Shown here: piece by piece, positions 1 through 15,262 of the stretch
Position numbering within the stretch: position 1 is the stretch's first letter
How the letters are laid out: every line of letters starts with the position of its first letter
DNA from: Theristus sp. LFF4_11
Taxonomy: Eukaryota; Nematoda; Chromadorea; Monhysterida; Xyalidae
Length of the DNA stretch: 64,000 nucleotides
Reading direction: 5' to 3'
Assembly (NCBI GenBank): GCA_030248135.1
Contig: JASANC010003277.1
Span: 62,001-126,000, forward strand
The notes under the pieces: generated by a model
Seen by the model: the letters and a program-made list of their open reading frames with translations, nothing else
The model's database searches: none
What the model was told of the DNA's origin: nothing
Position numbers and translations under genes: made by a program

Positions 1-3000
1 AGGCTCTTTGTACAAACATACACATGTATGTATTTTTGCATGCTGGCTTCTTTTAATTAAACTCATCAGTTGCAGCAGTCAGAAAATGGACGCGCGAGCG
101 AGACAGAGAAAGAGAGAGTTGATTGCAAATATAATAATGAACGAGAACGCCTGCCATTCGTTAACACTGTTTTGTGGTCGAAGAATATAATTTCAATTAA
201 ATTAAAAACACAACAACAACAACACGGCACTGTCGCAGTAGAACGTTGTGGGGGTACAGTGCGTCTACTAATGAAACTAACACAGCAGCACGTATAGTAA
301 TAATAATTCGTTTGCCAGCAATGCGCCGGCTACATCAGGCAACCACAACACAACGGTGTGCATGGTGTTACAAGAGATGTGAGACAACGACAACGGCGTT
401 TGGGTTATTCATTAGATTTAATTAACGACCAGCCACATTTAAAAAGTTCGACGTGAGGCGTCCGCTGACGAGCGCACCACGGCAGCATGCAGTTGGAATA
501 ATAAGAACACGAAAAACACGCAAATATCATCGTTCGTCTTAGTTGATGAAGTTAATGGGTCGTCTTGCATAAATAGTAATTTCATTTTTTGCGACCAATA
601 ACACTTTTTGAACTGATATATAATTATCTCTCTGCCGTTCGTACGACAGTCAGGTTGATGCGCGCATAGAACAGTTGACAAAAATTATCTGTGTTCAACG
701 GTTCGCAGTGCGCAATAATTAATCAGACAATTTGAAACTGAACCAACGGGGAGACCGCGCGGAAAAAATCGATTGTGGCAAACCAATCGGTTCATCACTC
801 GGTCAAGAGAAAGGCGTAAACTGATGATGCGTTCGCTGGTCTTGTGTTTCGGGTCGTTCGGGCAAAAGTTCGAATGTAACGGGATATGTGGTCAAGGTTG
901 ATTACATTATTGTAACTTCCACCGATTCTGGCTGTCTTGCATTTTTGCAGCCTAACGAAACTTAGCATGGCCTTTTAAATTAAGGAATGATCAGTTCATT
1001 GTTCTTGGAAGTGTGCTATTATGTTTGAGGTTCAATGAAATGCACGCAAGCGTAATCTGATCAGAGAAATCTAAAGAGTTCAAAATGCTCAATTTTGTGT
1101 TGTTAAACTGTGATTAATGATAACTGGCAGTGAACAAGTAGCGGATTTTACGTAATAACATAAATTTCAGGCGTGAAACAGAAATTTTGCGCGGTGTAAT
1201 GTGAAACGGTATAATTTCGAAATCTCACAAGCATTAGACAAAATATGATTATTCAGGGTGAGCAATTGAGCAATCGAGCGCAAAAGTACAACCGTGGCAT
1301 AATGACGGGCGATATCATTCGCTTTGGCCGAAAGGTCGCTGGTATTTTGCGATAGTTGTGAGAAAATATTTCTCATTTATTAAACGTTGAAAATATTTTT
1401 TGCGGAGGTCAGGCAGGCACTGCGTGCGCTGTCTACGCCGGAGAGGCGAGAAAATGACGTCGTGTAACTTCAAATGGGCGTTTAATTTTATAGCGGAATA
1501 ATGGCTGAAAAATATCGGCGCGAACAACGTCAAGAAAAAACAACAACGTATATCGCATGCAATTCGCAAATGTTAAATAATGTGATCGTGGTTCATGTTG
1601 GCATGCGCGCTGTGTGTGATGGCGCACATTCGGGTTGCACTGAATTCCTCGATGATTGATAAACATGCATCATTATGATCATAACCCAATCACGTTTTCA
1701 CGATGGGTATCACCGCATGAAAACATTGCAATAACCTACGTAGATGTTGTGAGGTTGGGAAATTTTTGTCCAAACAGTAAGGCGATTGATTAATAGTTCT
1801 TTTTTCTTGAAAAAAATCAGCGAAATTACAGTAGTGCTTTTTTGACGCGTTTTTCACAGACGTCGGCGACCTCTCGCTCTCTCTTTTTCATGGATTCGTC
1901 GAACACGAATGCAAAGCGGGCGTTGTGGCGTGGTGCGACTGTGAATTATGATCATTAGCATTTCACACCGCACACGTGGTGCGTGCGGGCGTCGCAGAGT
2001 TGAGTGTTGAGTGTTGAGTGTTGCACGATGCTCGCGGAGATTAGCCAGGAAAACGTGGCGAATGTGTTGATTGCTCTGTCATCAGCCAACGACGATGTGA
2101 AAACATGTGAAAAAGTACATGGACATGGTTTTTTTGTGAGCATAGATACAAGATAATGACACACACGATCGCACCTCGTCTTAGCGAAAATATGATCTAC
2201 CACAGTGGGAATGAGAAATGAGTGGGTGACGGGTGGATGATACCGGGTGGATGCTTCTCAAAACGTATAATGAGTACAAAAATATCCCGGTTGTAATTGT
2301 TGACAGTGCGAATGATGTGATATTTCCCTGTTTCTTCGAAAAACGAATGAAAAAAGCACACAAGCACACACAACAACAGCCCGGATGTGCAGAACACGCG
2401 CGGTTTACAACCTTCGGTGTCGTTTTAGTTCGCAGAAATCTACTAAAGCAACAACCAACAACCATCTTGTGTCTGGTGTATGTGTATTTTCTTTTTCTGA
2501 CTTTTTGGCGATGAATGATGATGAAATAATATGCCTTTGTGTTCAAAGCATATAACGAACGAGAATATAACGAAGCAAACGCATACACACACACAATACA
2601 CGCGCACACACGCAGACACAGTCCAGCAGACATTTTTAATCGCGCCAGCCGCTATCTCTGCCAGTTGCTTGCGCCTGCTCGGGTATCATATACAACACGC
2701 CCTCTTATTACTATTGCTGCCTGTGATGGTGTCGACGTGTATAATGGGTGTTGCGTATCGCTAGATTTCGTTAAAAAATCTGTGTGAAACATGTGCACGA
2801 ATGAATTGTTGTTTCTCCGCTCGTTGCTCCTTGAGTTAGATGCGAGTTTTTTTTTGTCTTCTCCTTTTCTCATTCTTATCGCTCAACCCACGTTGATTAG
2901 CGCAGTCACTGTTTTGGCCACGGTGTGCTGGACATCGCGCGACGCATATATGCGTACTCCATAGTAGCCTACAGACAGAGTACGGTGGTTGCAGGTACCT

Positions 3001-6000
3001 AGGTCTCAACACGATCTAACTGCGCCCTACCCTGATAGTCAGGAAAGAACAGTAACATTTTGTTCTATTTTGATTGCTTTCAAGTGTTTTTTAGACGACG
3101 TTTCAGTGCGCCCATGTAGGTAGAAAATGATCCGCTACGGTAGAAACCGTACTCAGAGAGGCTAGTAGTATGACATTAGATCCGACAAGAATTTAGAAAA
3201 AAATTATAATAACAGCACCGCCGTCACCAAGGTGCTGTCGTACACAACGCACGCATGCGCAGAGGTGTGTTGTTGTCGTCGACCACACGAAACAAACAAT
3301 GAGGCGCGAAATTAGTTTCGACCCCGTCTGCGTACACATGAGGAACATACAGAATGGAAATAATGCGGCTGCTGTTGTGGCTGCTGACAAACCGAAGTAA
3401 AAGCGTTTTGTTGAGTATTAAGTTGACAAACGCGCAGTGTGCACACACATGCTACTGCGCTGCGCACTCACTACACAGTGAGTGACAGAGAACTATAGAG
3501 ATAGCAGTGTGGCGGTGTGCGGACGCGGAGTCGGTGTTAAGGATTACTAATAAATTGCAATATTTATACACCCGACAGCAACACCGTCAACAACGCCGCG
3601 CTTGCGCAACGCCTCGTGGCCGATTTCGCACGGTGCAGCTCCTCAGCCATGAACTGCAGTGGCAGGGCGCGCACTGTTACACGCGCATGGCGACACGGCG
3701 GTAATTACTGTGGTCTGCTGGGAGAAGCACGCCGATGACGCGCGTCACTCACTCTCTCCATGCGCAATTCGGTGATAAATATTAAAAACAATATTACTTC
3801 TTCGACGTGTTGAATGAAAAATGTTACCGCCGCAGTCAAAACCAACAAAACATGAATAATAATTGCCGAGAACATTCCACCCGGCTTATCGGAGAGAAAC
3901 GTGTGGTGGTTGTCGTTTTTTAGCCAGCCTGATTTCTGCCCGAAAAAAATAAATCAGCCCGTGCTTGCGACCGAGCACACGGATAATTACAGATGCATGT
4001 GATACGTTGGCCTATTAGGCAAAAAGACCGATAGAATACAACGAAAATACATACATGCGAGGAAAAATTAAAAAATATGCATGCCAAAGGTGTGTTTTAG
4101 AATGAAATGTTAGATTGGATTCGCAGATTTTTCATTAAAGTCGAAGCGCACGACGGCGCCAGTAATTTGGTTGCGCAATGTCAGAGAAGCGCGTTGCGGC
4201 GTTGTCCAGCGGTAAAAAAAGGAAAACCCGTTGCGCTCTTTGCGAACGAGATCGCAGTTTTAATTTCCACGCAAAAAATGCGCAATTAACAGTCATCAGC
4301 TGTGACAGCTTTATGGCGCGCCGATACTGTGCCTGTTTGTCGCATATGCTGTGCGGTACCATTGCACACCTACCCACCATGACTTATTTAGAAAGTTTCG
4401 AACAAACAGCGGAAATGGCGTTTGTTAGAGTTTGTGCTGGTTACTCTAGCAAGTTCACCTCGGCGGTCTTAATCGAACAACAGAATGATTCCAAATTGCT
4501 TATTGGCGTAATACATGTACATACCACGCCACGATGTTTGTGTACTTAGTGATGCAGCTTACAGCAATTATTCGGCAAGTTCTCGATGCCGGAGTGGTAT
4601 TATTGTTATTATAAATTTTTGGTGGTGGGCGAAATTGTCGTTATCACCAAACATATTGCATTAAGGCGTGCTATGATGGTTGATTTTAATGTGCGACCGT
4701 CTTTCTAGCTTGCTTAATTCACCGTAGCATGTGTGTTATGTGTGTGTGTGTGTCGGTGTTTACATCGGTCGCTTGTGTGTTTAAGGCCAGCTCCGTCTAT
4801 TTCAAAGTCGTACATGTCCGACTCTCATTTTATAATAATGACAATGTTGTGTGTTGACGTAGTTCTTAGGACGGCTAGTTGGAGTGGGTTATGCTGGTGC
4901 GTTTTTAATCTGTACGGGTCTCCAGGTAAAATGTCTGTCTCGGTGACTTATTTATTATATTTTTATTTGCGCTCGTGTTTAACGAACGAGGGTGAAACGG
5001 AAAACGCGGCTGTGTCGCTGCGCTGCATCATTGTATGACACACTAAATGCACATCACATTGTGGTGTCGCACTTACATTATTACTGTACACCACAGTCCA
5101 GCACTCCCTATGCTTCATTTCGAAGAACTTGAACGTGCTATGGTTGCCAAATGGCATGCAAGGATGAGAGGTGAAACGATCGACAGGGCACCTGAAAAGA
5201 CTTTCATATATGCCGGTTTTAAAGTTGGCATCAGCGCTTCACAATATCGGTCGCGAGTGATGTACCTGTGCGTGGGCTAGCGGTTCGGTGCAGGTTGCAA
5301 ATTGCTAATTTCAAACAACATTCAGTGAAGTGAGCGATGAATTTGGCAGGATGTGATACATTTCACGAGAATAATGAGATGAGTGTAACGAGGCTGTGTT
5401 TGCGCTAAGGCGACGTGAAAAAAAGTGCGCAAACCAAGGGCCCGATGGAACATCGTACATGTACTTTCTCTCGTCGTCACCACAGTCCGTGTGTACCTAA
5501 TGGGGTCCCTGTCGTTAAATGTTGATGATGATTTCATTTTAATGTCGCTTACGTGTCTGTGTGTGTGTGCAGTGTGCTTGACTTGCAAGCAGCGTCGTAA
5601 CACACACACAGGAAATGTAATGCAATGCTTTGATGATGGTGAATAAGAAGAGGGTGATATTGGTTTATTCGGCAACAAACTTAACAATAATGCCGCCTTT
5701 AACTAATAGCATTAGCGCGCACATACACTGTATATTGCTTTTATAGCGAGTGCTGGTAGAGCGGATGAGAGGTGGAGAATGAAATTGTTAGTCGGCGACA
5801 ATATTTAGTGGATTTTTTAAGGCGGCTTATACTGGTATGGGATGTGTAAATGTTCAAGAGAATTGTTTGCACAATGACATTATTCATAATGTGTGCGCAC
5901 TTGGTTTATGGGGCTGTAGCATAATAACGGTTTTTACTGTTGTAATGTTTAAACTGGATGCAATGCCTTGAAATTAAAACGCAATGTTGATTATAACAGC

Positions 6001-7499
6001 CAACATGTATGTAAACCGTTCGCCTCAGTAATCTCACTGGGCTTTTTTTGCATTTGAAACTATGAAATTGTTATTATCTCAAAGTCGGAGTGCGTGCACT
6101 GTTTCGACTTTTACTTTTAGTGTTTTTATGATCCGGGCTGTGGACTTTTCACAGGAATGTTTTTTAACTTTACGCAGTTATGCATAATAGCTCGTTGATT
6201 GAAATAAAAGTGATTCTATACCTGTTCTGGGTTTCGGGATGAAATGGTGAAATAATGATGAATTACTGTTGATTACAGAGTAATGCGGTTGGATGTTGAA
6301 ATAACAGGATTTTACCACAGAGTAATTTAAAAAAAACCATGCGTGTGAGCCGAACTTGCGTGCATGCATGTACTAGCTGGCCATGTCCGGAACACAGCCA
6401 TGGTTAGTTAATTTACGGTTGTTTAAAAACATTCACTTGATTCTGGTTGGTTGCACGTACATTGTATATGAGCGCAGCATCCGCGCGGTGTACAGTGAAC
6501 AACAATAATGAACACAGACAATGGGCTGGCGATGTGTTTGCGCAGCGCTGCAGCCATGGGCGCTCTCGTTTTTCAAGTTATAAACGGACAGAAAACTGGT
6601 TTCACCTTTGCTGGTTAGCCAAGCTAGAAATGTCACTCATTTGCATTTTCCCTGCGATATATTTGGCTGATTTTTTTTAGCACTGGGACACTTTTAACAC
6701 ATAAAGCTCATGGTTGCGTTTGTGCAACGTTTGAGGTTGCGTGTTCGTTGGTGTGGACGTGCGGACTGAATGCAAACAAAGGCGAAAACATCTGATGCAT
6801 ATGTCTCCTATTTTTAACGCGATTTGTTTATTGATTGCCAAGAACAAAGCATGAACAAGGCCTGTATTTGCAGTTATTAAAAAGGCTTCTAACGTTAATT
6901 AATCGTGAAACTTGTCGTAGATTTGGGCATAACCGTGAGATGTGGAGAGTAAGAACGGTAAAAAAATTCAAATTTCTCCGAAGTTTATAATTACAAAAAA
7001 CCTGACCTGTCCATGTGCGGTGCGCGTCGCCGATAACAATCGCACATGTGATGCGCCTGTTTTTAATTCAACGTGAACCAAAAGTGAATATGCGATGATT
7101 AGATCTCCTAAAAATTTGCCCGTTGCTTTTTTTAATGGAAAGCAGATGGAAGACTGCTGGCAATAAGTGTGTGTGTCTCGTGTTGTTTCGGTTAACGCCT
7201 AAAACCAGAAAAAAACGACATTATTGCGAACTTTCGTCGTCGTCCATTTGGGTTTCTGTGTGCCTTTTGCTCGTAATTGCGTCTTTTCGCTAGGAAACGA
7301 CCGACCAGCCGGTCTAGATGAATGATATCGATAATTTGATCTTTCAGACAAGAGCAATAATAAACAGCAACAGCAGCAGCGGAAGATGAAGCAACGCCTA
7401 TTAAACGGGCCCGAAGATAATTTCCATCAGTTACATGTTGCTGTGTTCGTCGCATACTTTTTGCTAACACACACAGTTTGCGTTGCGCACCGAACTACA
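1..7499. other. non-coding stretch, no supported gene
   Basis: All ORFs here are short, overlap one another on both strands and show no recognisable domain or credible splice-site-bounded exon. Visible structure is limited to simple sequence: a heptamer GTTGAGT repeated three times at 1,999-2,023, CA/CG-rich tracts around 2,583-2,622 and a GT tract at about 4,731-4,754. It could be intergenic DNA or the inside of a large intron. Confidence 0.5.
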
Positions 7500-10400
7500 T
7501 TCTTCAATAAGCACTAGTTAAAAAAAATGTGGCACGCCGCGCGTGTTGGCTCGCGGCGCACACGCACGTGCACGCACGTTTGGTTGCTTTCACCGGCCCA
7601 CAGCAGGAAGACGATGGAAGAAACAGAAGGCGGGAAATCATTTTTTGCTTGTCATTTGTGGCCACGAGCGAGAGTGTGAGAGAAAGAGAGAGAGTGGAGA
7701 GTAGAAGGAGAAGGCAACATCGGCTGGCTGCTAATGCGTGCACGCACTGTGACGACATGCCGTTAACGACGACGGCACATCACTCTCGTTAGTTTGTGCC
7801 GATTACAAAAGTGATCGGTTTTCAAAGGACAACAGCAACAACAACACCATTCGGCGCGATTCTTATCTAATTTTCAGTTCGTTTGTGCGTACGTGCTGTG
7901 CTAGTTAGTCGCTGCTCACGTCTTGCCGTGGCTGCTGTGTGCACGCTTCACGTGTGTTTTGCATTTCTGCGGACAATTTCTTGGTCATATGGACAGACGG
8001 CCAGTTTATAATTGCAAGGTTTTTTCTCATTTGCCTGCTCATCAACACAGCACCTTCCAGAGTATGGTTGTCTACAGGCTGTTTGGTTGTTTAAAACGAG
8101 ACTTTGTAGCAATTAAAGTATACATGACAAGCAAAACATTTCACGCCTGTGCAAAAACATAACTTTTATTGATAATTTTTATGCTGGCAGTGAAAGTGTC
8201 AATAATTTTGTGTAGTGCCGTGTCAGTAACAAGTGACGTGACACACCGCCAAAACCCTAAAACAACGCTGGCTGTTTCAGTTTGAATTTTCTCTGAGTTT
8301 GAGGTGTGCGATCTCTTTTAAAAAAGAAACAAGGTTTTCAAACGAAACGTTTTTCAAAATCGGGTTCTGAATAATGTGCCAACAGAAAAACGTGAAAGCA
8401 AGACGCCGTCTACTCGCAAGGTGACAACGTGTGTCTGTGTGTGCACATTCGTTTGTGTGCACAACAACAGTAATAATTGCTGCAAAGCTGAGATAAGTTT
8501 CATGGTCCATGATAAAACGGATAATTACTGGCGCTTGTGATAATCGTTGTCACAAAACGCCAGCGGAACACAACACACGCGGCGTCATTATCCGTGAAAA
8601 TGAAAACAAGCGCGCGCATGTCTCAATCGTGCGTCACGAGAAAATGTGTGCCGTCTTTCTGTTGGTGCGCCTGTGATTGTGGAAACAAAGAACATGATCA
8701 AAAACACGCGTCCCAAAAGCGCGTGTGGAAAGGAGAGCACAAGAAAATCTATTTAGTCTGGCTGAACGAGCGATAGGCATTAGAATTGTGGTTGAAAATG
8801 GTTAAAAAAAATGCATGGAAAACAAAGCGAACATGCAACTAATCGGCAGACGAACGACACAAGGGAAACAGCATGCTCAACAGCGACATTCATTGGTTAA
8901 TGGGGCGGCATGGGCTAAATCGAGTTTGTCCGGGTAAAGCTTGAGCTCAGGTAAAGGTATGTACATTGTATCTACATATGATGGGTGTAAAGGTGTAACG
9001 GAAAACAAACCAAAAATGGTAACTTGTTAAGACATTTGAAATAGACCATAGAAGGTGTTGAGTTTTTTAACGGCTTTTAAACATTGTTGACGTCAGCCTA
9101 GCCCTAGCGCACCATAAATAGAGGCATTTGTTCTGTGTAGCAGCAATGGTGAATGATAATTATTGCGGATTTTTAGCAAAAAAATATGACAAAGGTTGTT
9201 ACTGCGATTGCTTCATTCCAAAAAGTTCAAACTTTGCAGATAGATTGTTTCCATTTTGAACAATGCTAAAATGCAGGTGCACTCACTGAATTTGTTGTTG
9301 AATTTTAATTTTCGTCATCGACTTCACACACACCATATGACATGTGGGAGTTTTCAAGAGTGCTGTGTATACCGATTAAAATTAACAAGCCTGTCTGTCT
9401 AGTACGCTGTTGTGGTGCATAGTTTAGAATGTTTCGCCGTAATGAGTCTTTCTGTCTCTGATTGTTGTTTGTGTACGTGCATGCACCTCAGCCGAGCCGT
9501 GTATATGGGCGCGTTTGGAGTTTCAGGTTGAGTTAGTGTGCAATTCATTTATTTTATTATGATTATTATAAAATTATCGTTGCGTGCTGAGTAGTGTTAT
9601 GGTGGTGATTATCGTGTTTCGCGAGAAGAGCGCATGGGGAGCAGTTTTTAATGAATAATGTTGAATTAGGCACAGTGTTTGGTATTCAGAATGGGCAGAG
9701 GCTGGTTTGATGGTTGTGTTGCTGTAGTGTTGCATGTGCCGTGTCATGTGTACATGCACCACGTCTCCTCTGTTTCTGCCACTCCAACAACATTCAGTGG
9801 ATATGCGAATCGGTGTGTGTGTGTGGGTTGCCCTGTGGCCGATGTAATGTCACGTTAGTTTACATTGTTTCGTTAGTTTTTAACTAACTTGCTGCGCAAT
9901 TATTCTCTCGTTGAGGAAATCAGAATAATTGAGGGATGGTAAATCAAGGTTTCTGCGTGCATCTTTTGCAGTTTCGCCTCCACACCAAGGGGCCGGTTTT
10001 AAAATTTTCATCGTTTCGAAAATCGTACTGATGATTGTTGTTACAAGCCGATTGAAACTGAGTGAGTTATTAAAAAGAAGAGAAATGCGTGCAAGCGCAA
10101 TATGACTCCGTTTTATCAAACATTAAGGGTTTAAGAATAGTCAAAATAGTTGTATTACTTTGAAAGTGTATGGTAATGTTTGTTGACATGTAAAACTCTA
10201 ATTATTTGCTGCACATATGGGTTTAACTTAACATTTTATGATACAAGTGAAAAGTAGCAAATGTGTATCAGTGTTGATTTCTTTATGAACTGCATTTCGA
10301 AAACTGGTAACTAGACTTGAAATCTATGTATTGAGTGAATCATGTGACGTTTTAACGTTTTAACGAGTTAAAACTCGTCTGTGGAGTTTTGCTATTATTA

Positions 10401-13400
10401 AAAATCGTCATTACAAGGCGCAGAACCAGTAGTGTCACTGATCGTGGTTTGGTCGTGCGGTGATTATACATGAATTTTGTTGAAATTTCCAAGAGAACAG
10501 GGTTTGCCGTCCAGCGCATGTATTTCAGTGGAGGATGCGTGTACATGCCAGCATACGTGCGCACATGTAAATAACAACAACGTCTCATTGTCTGTCTATG
10601 TGTTCCTCCCATAGGCATACCTGGCACGTGAGCCGAGACACAGACGAACGTGGACATGGAGAAAAAACTATAAATAATAATGACAGACGGTATTAATGTC
10701 CACTTTCGCAATTTTCGGCGCGCTCTGCAGAGAGTGGGAGAGAGAGAGAGGACAGAGTTAGACTGCTATCAGAAATGATGATTGTAATTTCACTGATGAG
10801 AGAAAGCACCAAAGACGCTCCATGTACATGCACGTACGTATATTTAAAAATTACGTTTTGTGGTTTGGACGTTGAACGACAGTATAAACAGGCTTTCGTC
10901 AATGCAACCTTGAGACGGTAGGTGCACGTTGGAGACTTGAGAGAGGACAGGGAGTGAAACAGAAGAACAAGACAATGCACATTGTTCAATGAAAAACTGG
11001 CGTGTTCGGCAGCCGCGCGCAACCACTAAACGGAATTTTGGCTCGTTCAATGGCAATGCTGAATACAATTGTACAAAGAGTATGACTGTGTATAATTACG
11101 GCAACATAAATACCGACAAAAACGACATGATTTTTAACCGTTTTTTTGTCATTTTTTTCTTGAAAAAAAGACATCGATCAGTTCGTCCAGTTTTTTTTTA
11201 AAGTTCAATGAAAACGCGAACATATGAACAGCGACAAAAAAATGCCTGTTGAAAAACAAGAAATACGGATGATCAAAACAAAAGACGACCACTCAAACAA
11301 ACTGTCCTTTTTTATTCCTGCGGACTCCTGGATTTCAGAAACAACCGCGAAATTGCGAAACAAAAGCGCGCTAAATATAAGAACCAACATCGCGACGAAT
11401 TTGGGAGATTTCAGTTTGCGCGTGCTAGCTGATAAGAAAACCACCGACACGCACGACAAACTCGCAACGCACTAAATATCACAGCGCAAGCGATGCACAA
11501 ATAAAACGAGTAAAAACGCAAAATGAAAATGGTTCATTTAGCGGGGGGGGGCTGGTCTGATACTGGGAAAAGCTTCATCTTAGCTTCCAAATGTAGCTGT
11601 ATAGTCGTGTGTGTGTGTGTAAGCAGAGTAACGAGAAACAGAGAAAGACTTGATGGCCGCGTTGGTGTTTTAGTGGGATATGCGCTTTAGCCGGCGCAGT
11701 CTGCTAAGCGGCCCCGTCGTCCTATTGTGCAGAACAATTTATTAATTGCGCTCTGCAACTACTGCGGCGCACTGTTTTGCCAGCGTCTCTTCCATTCTAT
11801 TCATTCGCTTACATCTTCTTTTCCGATCCACCGACATGTTTTGTGTCTCTGCTGCTGTGTGTGTTGCCAATTTTCAATGTACGTCAGGAATGAATGTTCG
11901 GCCATGGCACCAACGCGCGTATAGTTTTTGTGATGGCCAGTTTTGGTGCGCGTCTCTGGATTGTTAGTTAGTTTTAGAGATTTCGGAGCGATATAAACTT
12001 TTGCGCCGAAGTCAGACGTGGGATATTATCAAATGGATCGCCATTGGGCATGCGTACAATCGTACGCCTGGCTTGCCGAAATTAACCAATGTAGACTGGT
12101 TCGCTCTGGCTAGACCATCAACAAGCTGGATCGGCAGAATATCGTTAACAAACTGGCATATCACCTACATGTCCATGTATACACATGTAATTTCAGTATT
12201 TTCAAAAACTATTTGGGTACTGATGCATGCATGTACCACCGTGACTTTAAGATATACATGGGTGAAATTAAACTAATGGACTTCAAGAGCGTCTTGTGAT
12301 GGTGTGCATATTTGAAAAGGGCGGACGATTCTGATCGGGTGCGAATGAGAGCGTGCTGCTTCCAAAGAAACCGCCGAGTAACCAAGCGATAGATATGTGC
12401 CGAAGGCCACTAAATACAGCTTCTGAAAGTCCATAATGAAAATGTGCAGCGCCGACAGCATGGCGTAATATCGAGCAAATGCCGCTCACTACATGTGGTG
12501 ACTACGATCCAGTAAACCGAAAGTGGCAGCGTACAGATAGCTTGCATCGTGGTGGCACCCTCCTCCTCGTTCTAATAACCAACAAAGTATGTGCACTGTA
12601 TGTAGACCTTCAAGCCACTGCGTCGGTTTGTCTATTTAGGTAATTATTTAGACTGCTTGCAAACGCGCGCGCGCCCTCGAAATGAGTGGCGCAATAAGCA
12701 ACGCAACAACAGCAGCAACATGCCGGTCAATTAGAGTGCATCAAACGAAATGGACTTGCTTTTGCGAGTTCAGTCTCGTTCAAACTCAAACTGGTCGGTC
12801 GGTTCGCCACGTACATGCTCGCTGCTGACTCTAATTTCTTAAAATGCCCCGCATCCAGCGCGCGCCTTTCAGTGCGCACATTAGCAACGCGATGTAATTT
12901 CTATGCGCCTGCAATTCGCTGCACATTTCATGATTAGCTATCAAGGAGTAGAGAACGCCGACGATGTATGTATATGTATGTAAGTAGAGTTAGTTTTCTT
13001 AATAAACTAGAAACGGGGTATTAAGCTGATGAGAATATAGTTTTTTTGTTCCCGCTGCTACGGTAACGCTAACCAGCTTGTAGCCCACTTAACAACATGG
13101 AAAATGAGTGGCACTAGCACGTGTACGAGTAACAAACCTGCATAGATTATATTTTAAAGTGGTGTACAGAAAGTGCCTGCCTATGCATCCTGTTTTCCTG
13201 ACGGAACGCAGATAAAATTTCAACAAAAATAAACAACCACGCGCTCTCGCTCGCACTGTATGGCTGCATAGCGCGCTAATCAGCTCGAAAACTAACTATA
13301 TGGCCTGCGCAAGCTTTTCCAGACAAAATCATGTTACACACACCGGCGAATGGAATACTGCAGTTACAGTTGTGACCTTCGGTTGAGCTTGCGTGGCGCA

Positions 13401-15157
13401 CAAAATGAACACGCACTGGAGAACCACAGGCAGAACATATCGTTTCGGGGATACTTGCTGTACATGCGAAATAATCGCAGAACGTGCGCAGCGTGTTGAT
13501 CATTGCGAAACAAGCGAATCGTACGTACGTGGAAACGCAGTGAAAAATCAGTGTGAAAAAGGCGTAATGCCACATGTTCTCTGGTGGCCATGTAGTTCGT
13601 GTGGTGTGCGTATGCGCTGGTATGGGTAGTGGTGGGCAGCTAAATGACAAGCTAGTTAACGCACGAGCACCGCTAAGCAGAGTGTAAGCGCGATAGCGCA
13701 TATAGCCGAAGCATACACAATTACACAGAAATGCTCTACACAATGCTTATAAACGAAGCGTTAATGTGTTCGAGTGTCTGTCTGTGTGTGCGGCCGCGCA
13801 GCCGTGCTCAGGCATACACGCTCAATTGCTTAAATGAACGTCTGTGTTGTTGTGTGCTTGTTTTGTTTAGCGGTGTACAGAGACGTTAAGCAACATGTAT
13901 AGTTTTGTACGTCTGTTATATGTGTTCGTACATGTAGTTGTGTCTTTTTCTCGCGTTCCTGTAATCTTGCAGGCTGTATAGTTTGTCCTTTTTTTTGTAG
14001 AATTTGGTGTTGCTGTGGTGCGGTGTATCGTGCGTTCTGGCTGGGACTGTCGATCTCATAAGATTCATTGCTTCACTCTCTCGTTAGCTTGGTGCAATAT
14101 GAAAGAGATAACTAATGCGCGCACACACATATGCACACTAATAAATGCGTGGTGTATAATGTCAGCATAGTGCCACAATGTGTGCAGTGGTGAACACACG
14201 CACGTGAACGCTGTGTGTGAAAACTTAACGAACCAACAGCAAATACATTTGTTAGCAATTGCACACACACACACATCGTATAGAGACTGATTGCTTAACG
14301 GTTGCTTTTGTTAGCGCAGTGGCAGTAGCAAGTTGAGCTGGCAAAGAAATTATCGCAGTCATTCCGCGTGTGTGTGCCTGTGACGAGCAATGGGGATGGG
14401 TGGAGAGACGAATGAACAAACACACGCAGCGCTGCTAACTATGAGGTCTGTTCTTCATTAAGCCGACGACAGCCTGACCAGAACATTAAGCGCAGCCGTT
14501 GCCATATTACCTTCTCTATGCTCTTTTCTCTCTCGACGTTTCTTATATTTTGTTTTCGGCAGGCCCAACGATTAAATGGAAAGGTTTGTCGTCGTTGTTG
14601 TAATATATAATCGGCGCGCTAAGCGCTAGTTAAAACGAGCTGTGTGCGTGTGTGTACATGTTGGCCGTCAGCGCCAGAAAATCGTATAATTTTAAAGTCC
14701 AGCGCACGCTTGTTGTAATGAAAGATGAGCACGACAAACGTACATAATGTGTGTGCAACGACTGTTGATGGAATATGAGGGTAGCTTGGTTTGTTTGGCC
14801 TCATCTCCTCAAAATTATTGCACTTGGTTCTCATTTCATTACTGAATTTGCTTGTTGGCTATTATTGAATGTGTGTGAGCACACTGTGTTGTAATGCGAC
14901 TCAGAGTGTTTTCCAAAAAAAACAAACAAAACAATGTGAAGCTTTAGTTGCATTGCAGCTAATTGACTGAACTTGAATAATGACAGTTGCTTCGCTGTGA
15001 AGCTAACGTATTTTGTCTCATTTGCCGTCACATTTTGCGGTGAAATTTTGCATTATTTGTGTTGAAGTATATAAAATGTTGCATGAAAGTAAAACAAAAT
15101 AAATTGATATTTTTCAAGCTGAATGCAGAACAAATTTGACTTGTTGTTGATGGCTGT
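7500..15157. other. non-coding stretch, no supported gene
   Basis: No ORF carries a recognisable domain. Simple repeats include a GA-rich tract at about 7,670-7,697, a GA tract near 10,733-10,757, a run of G near 11,543-11,550 and a GT tract near 11,609-11,621. Many copies of TACATGTA-like hexa- to octamers are scattered through it. Weak open frames on the minus strand at 12,280-12,490 have hydrophobic composition but switch frame and lack a clear exon boundary, so I do not call them. Confidence 0.45.
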
Positions 15158-15262
15158 AGGAGAACTGAGGGAAGGAGAACTGAGCACGGAGAACTGAGGG
15201 AAGGAGAACTGGTCACGCGGAAAACTGAGTCCTACGCATGCGCCCTCAGCGGAGGACTAAGT
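15158..15262 (+). repeat. left inverted arm of foldback element 1
   Basis: A 15-bp unit (GGAGAACTGAGGGAA and variants) is repeated in this arm and pairs with 15,989-16,090 in the opposite orientation. Confidence 0.6.

Noticed and set aside
4178..4549. 123-codon ORF with several cysteines (CALCERD)
   Set aside because: The cysteine spacing fits no zinc-binding or extracellular module, and the opposite strand is also open.
12000..12490. Hydrophobic minus-strand frames and a plus-strand 91-codon ORF
   Set aside because: Frames are interrupted by stops and no consistent exon boundaries or family signature are visible.
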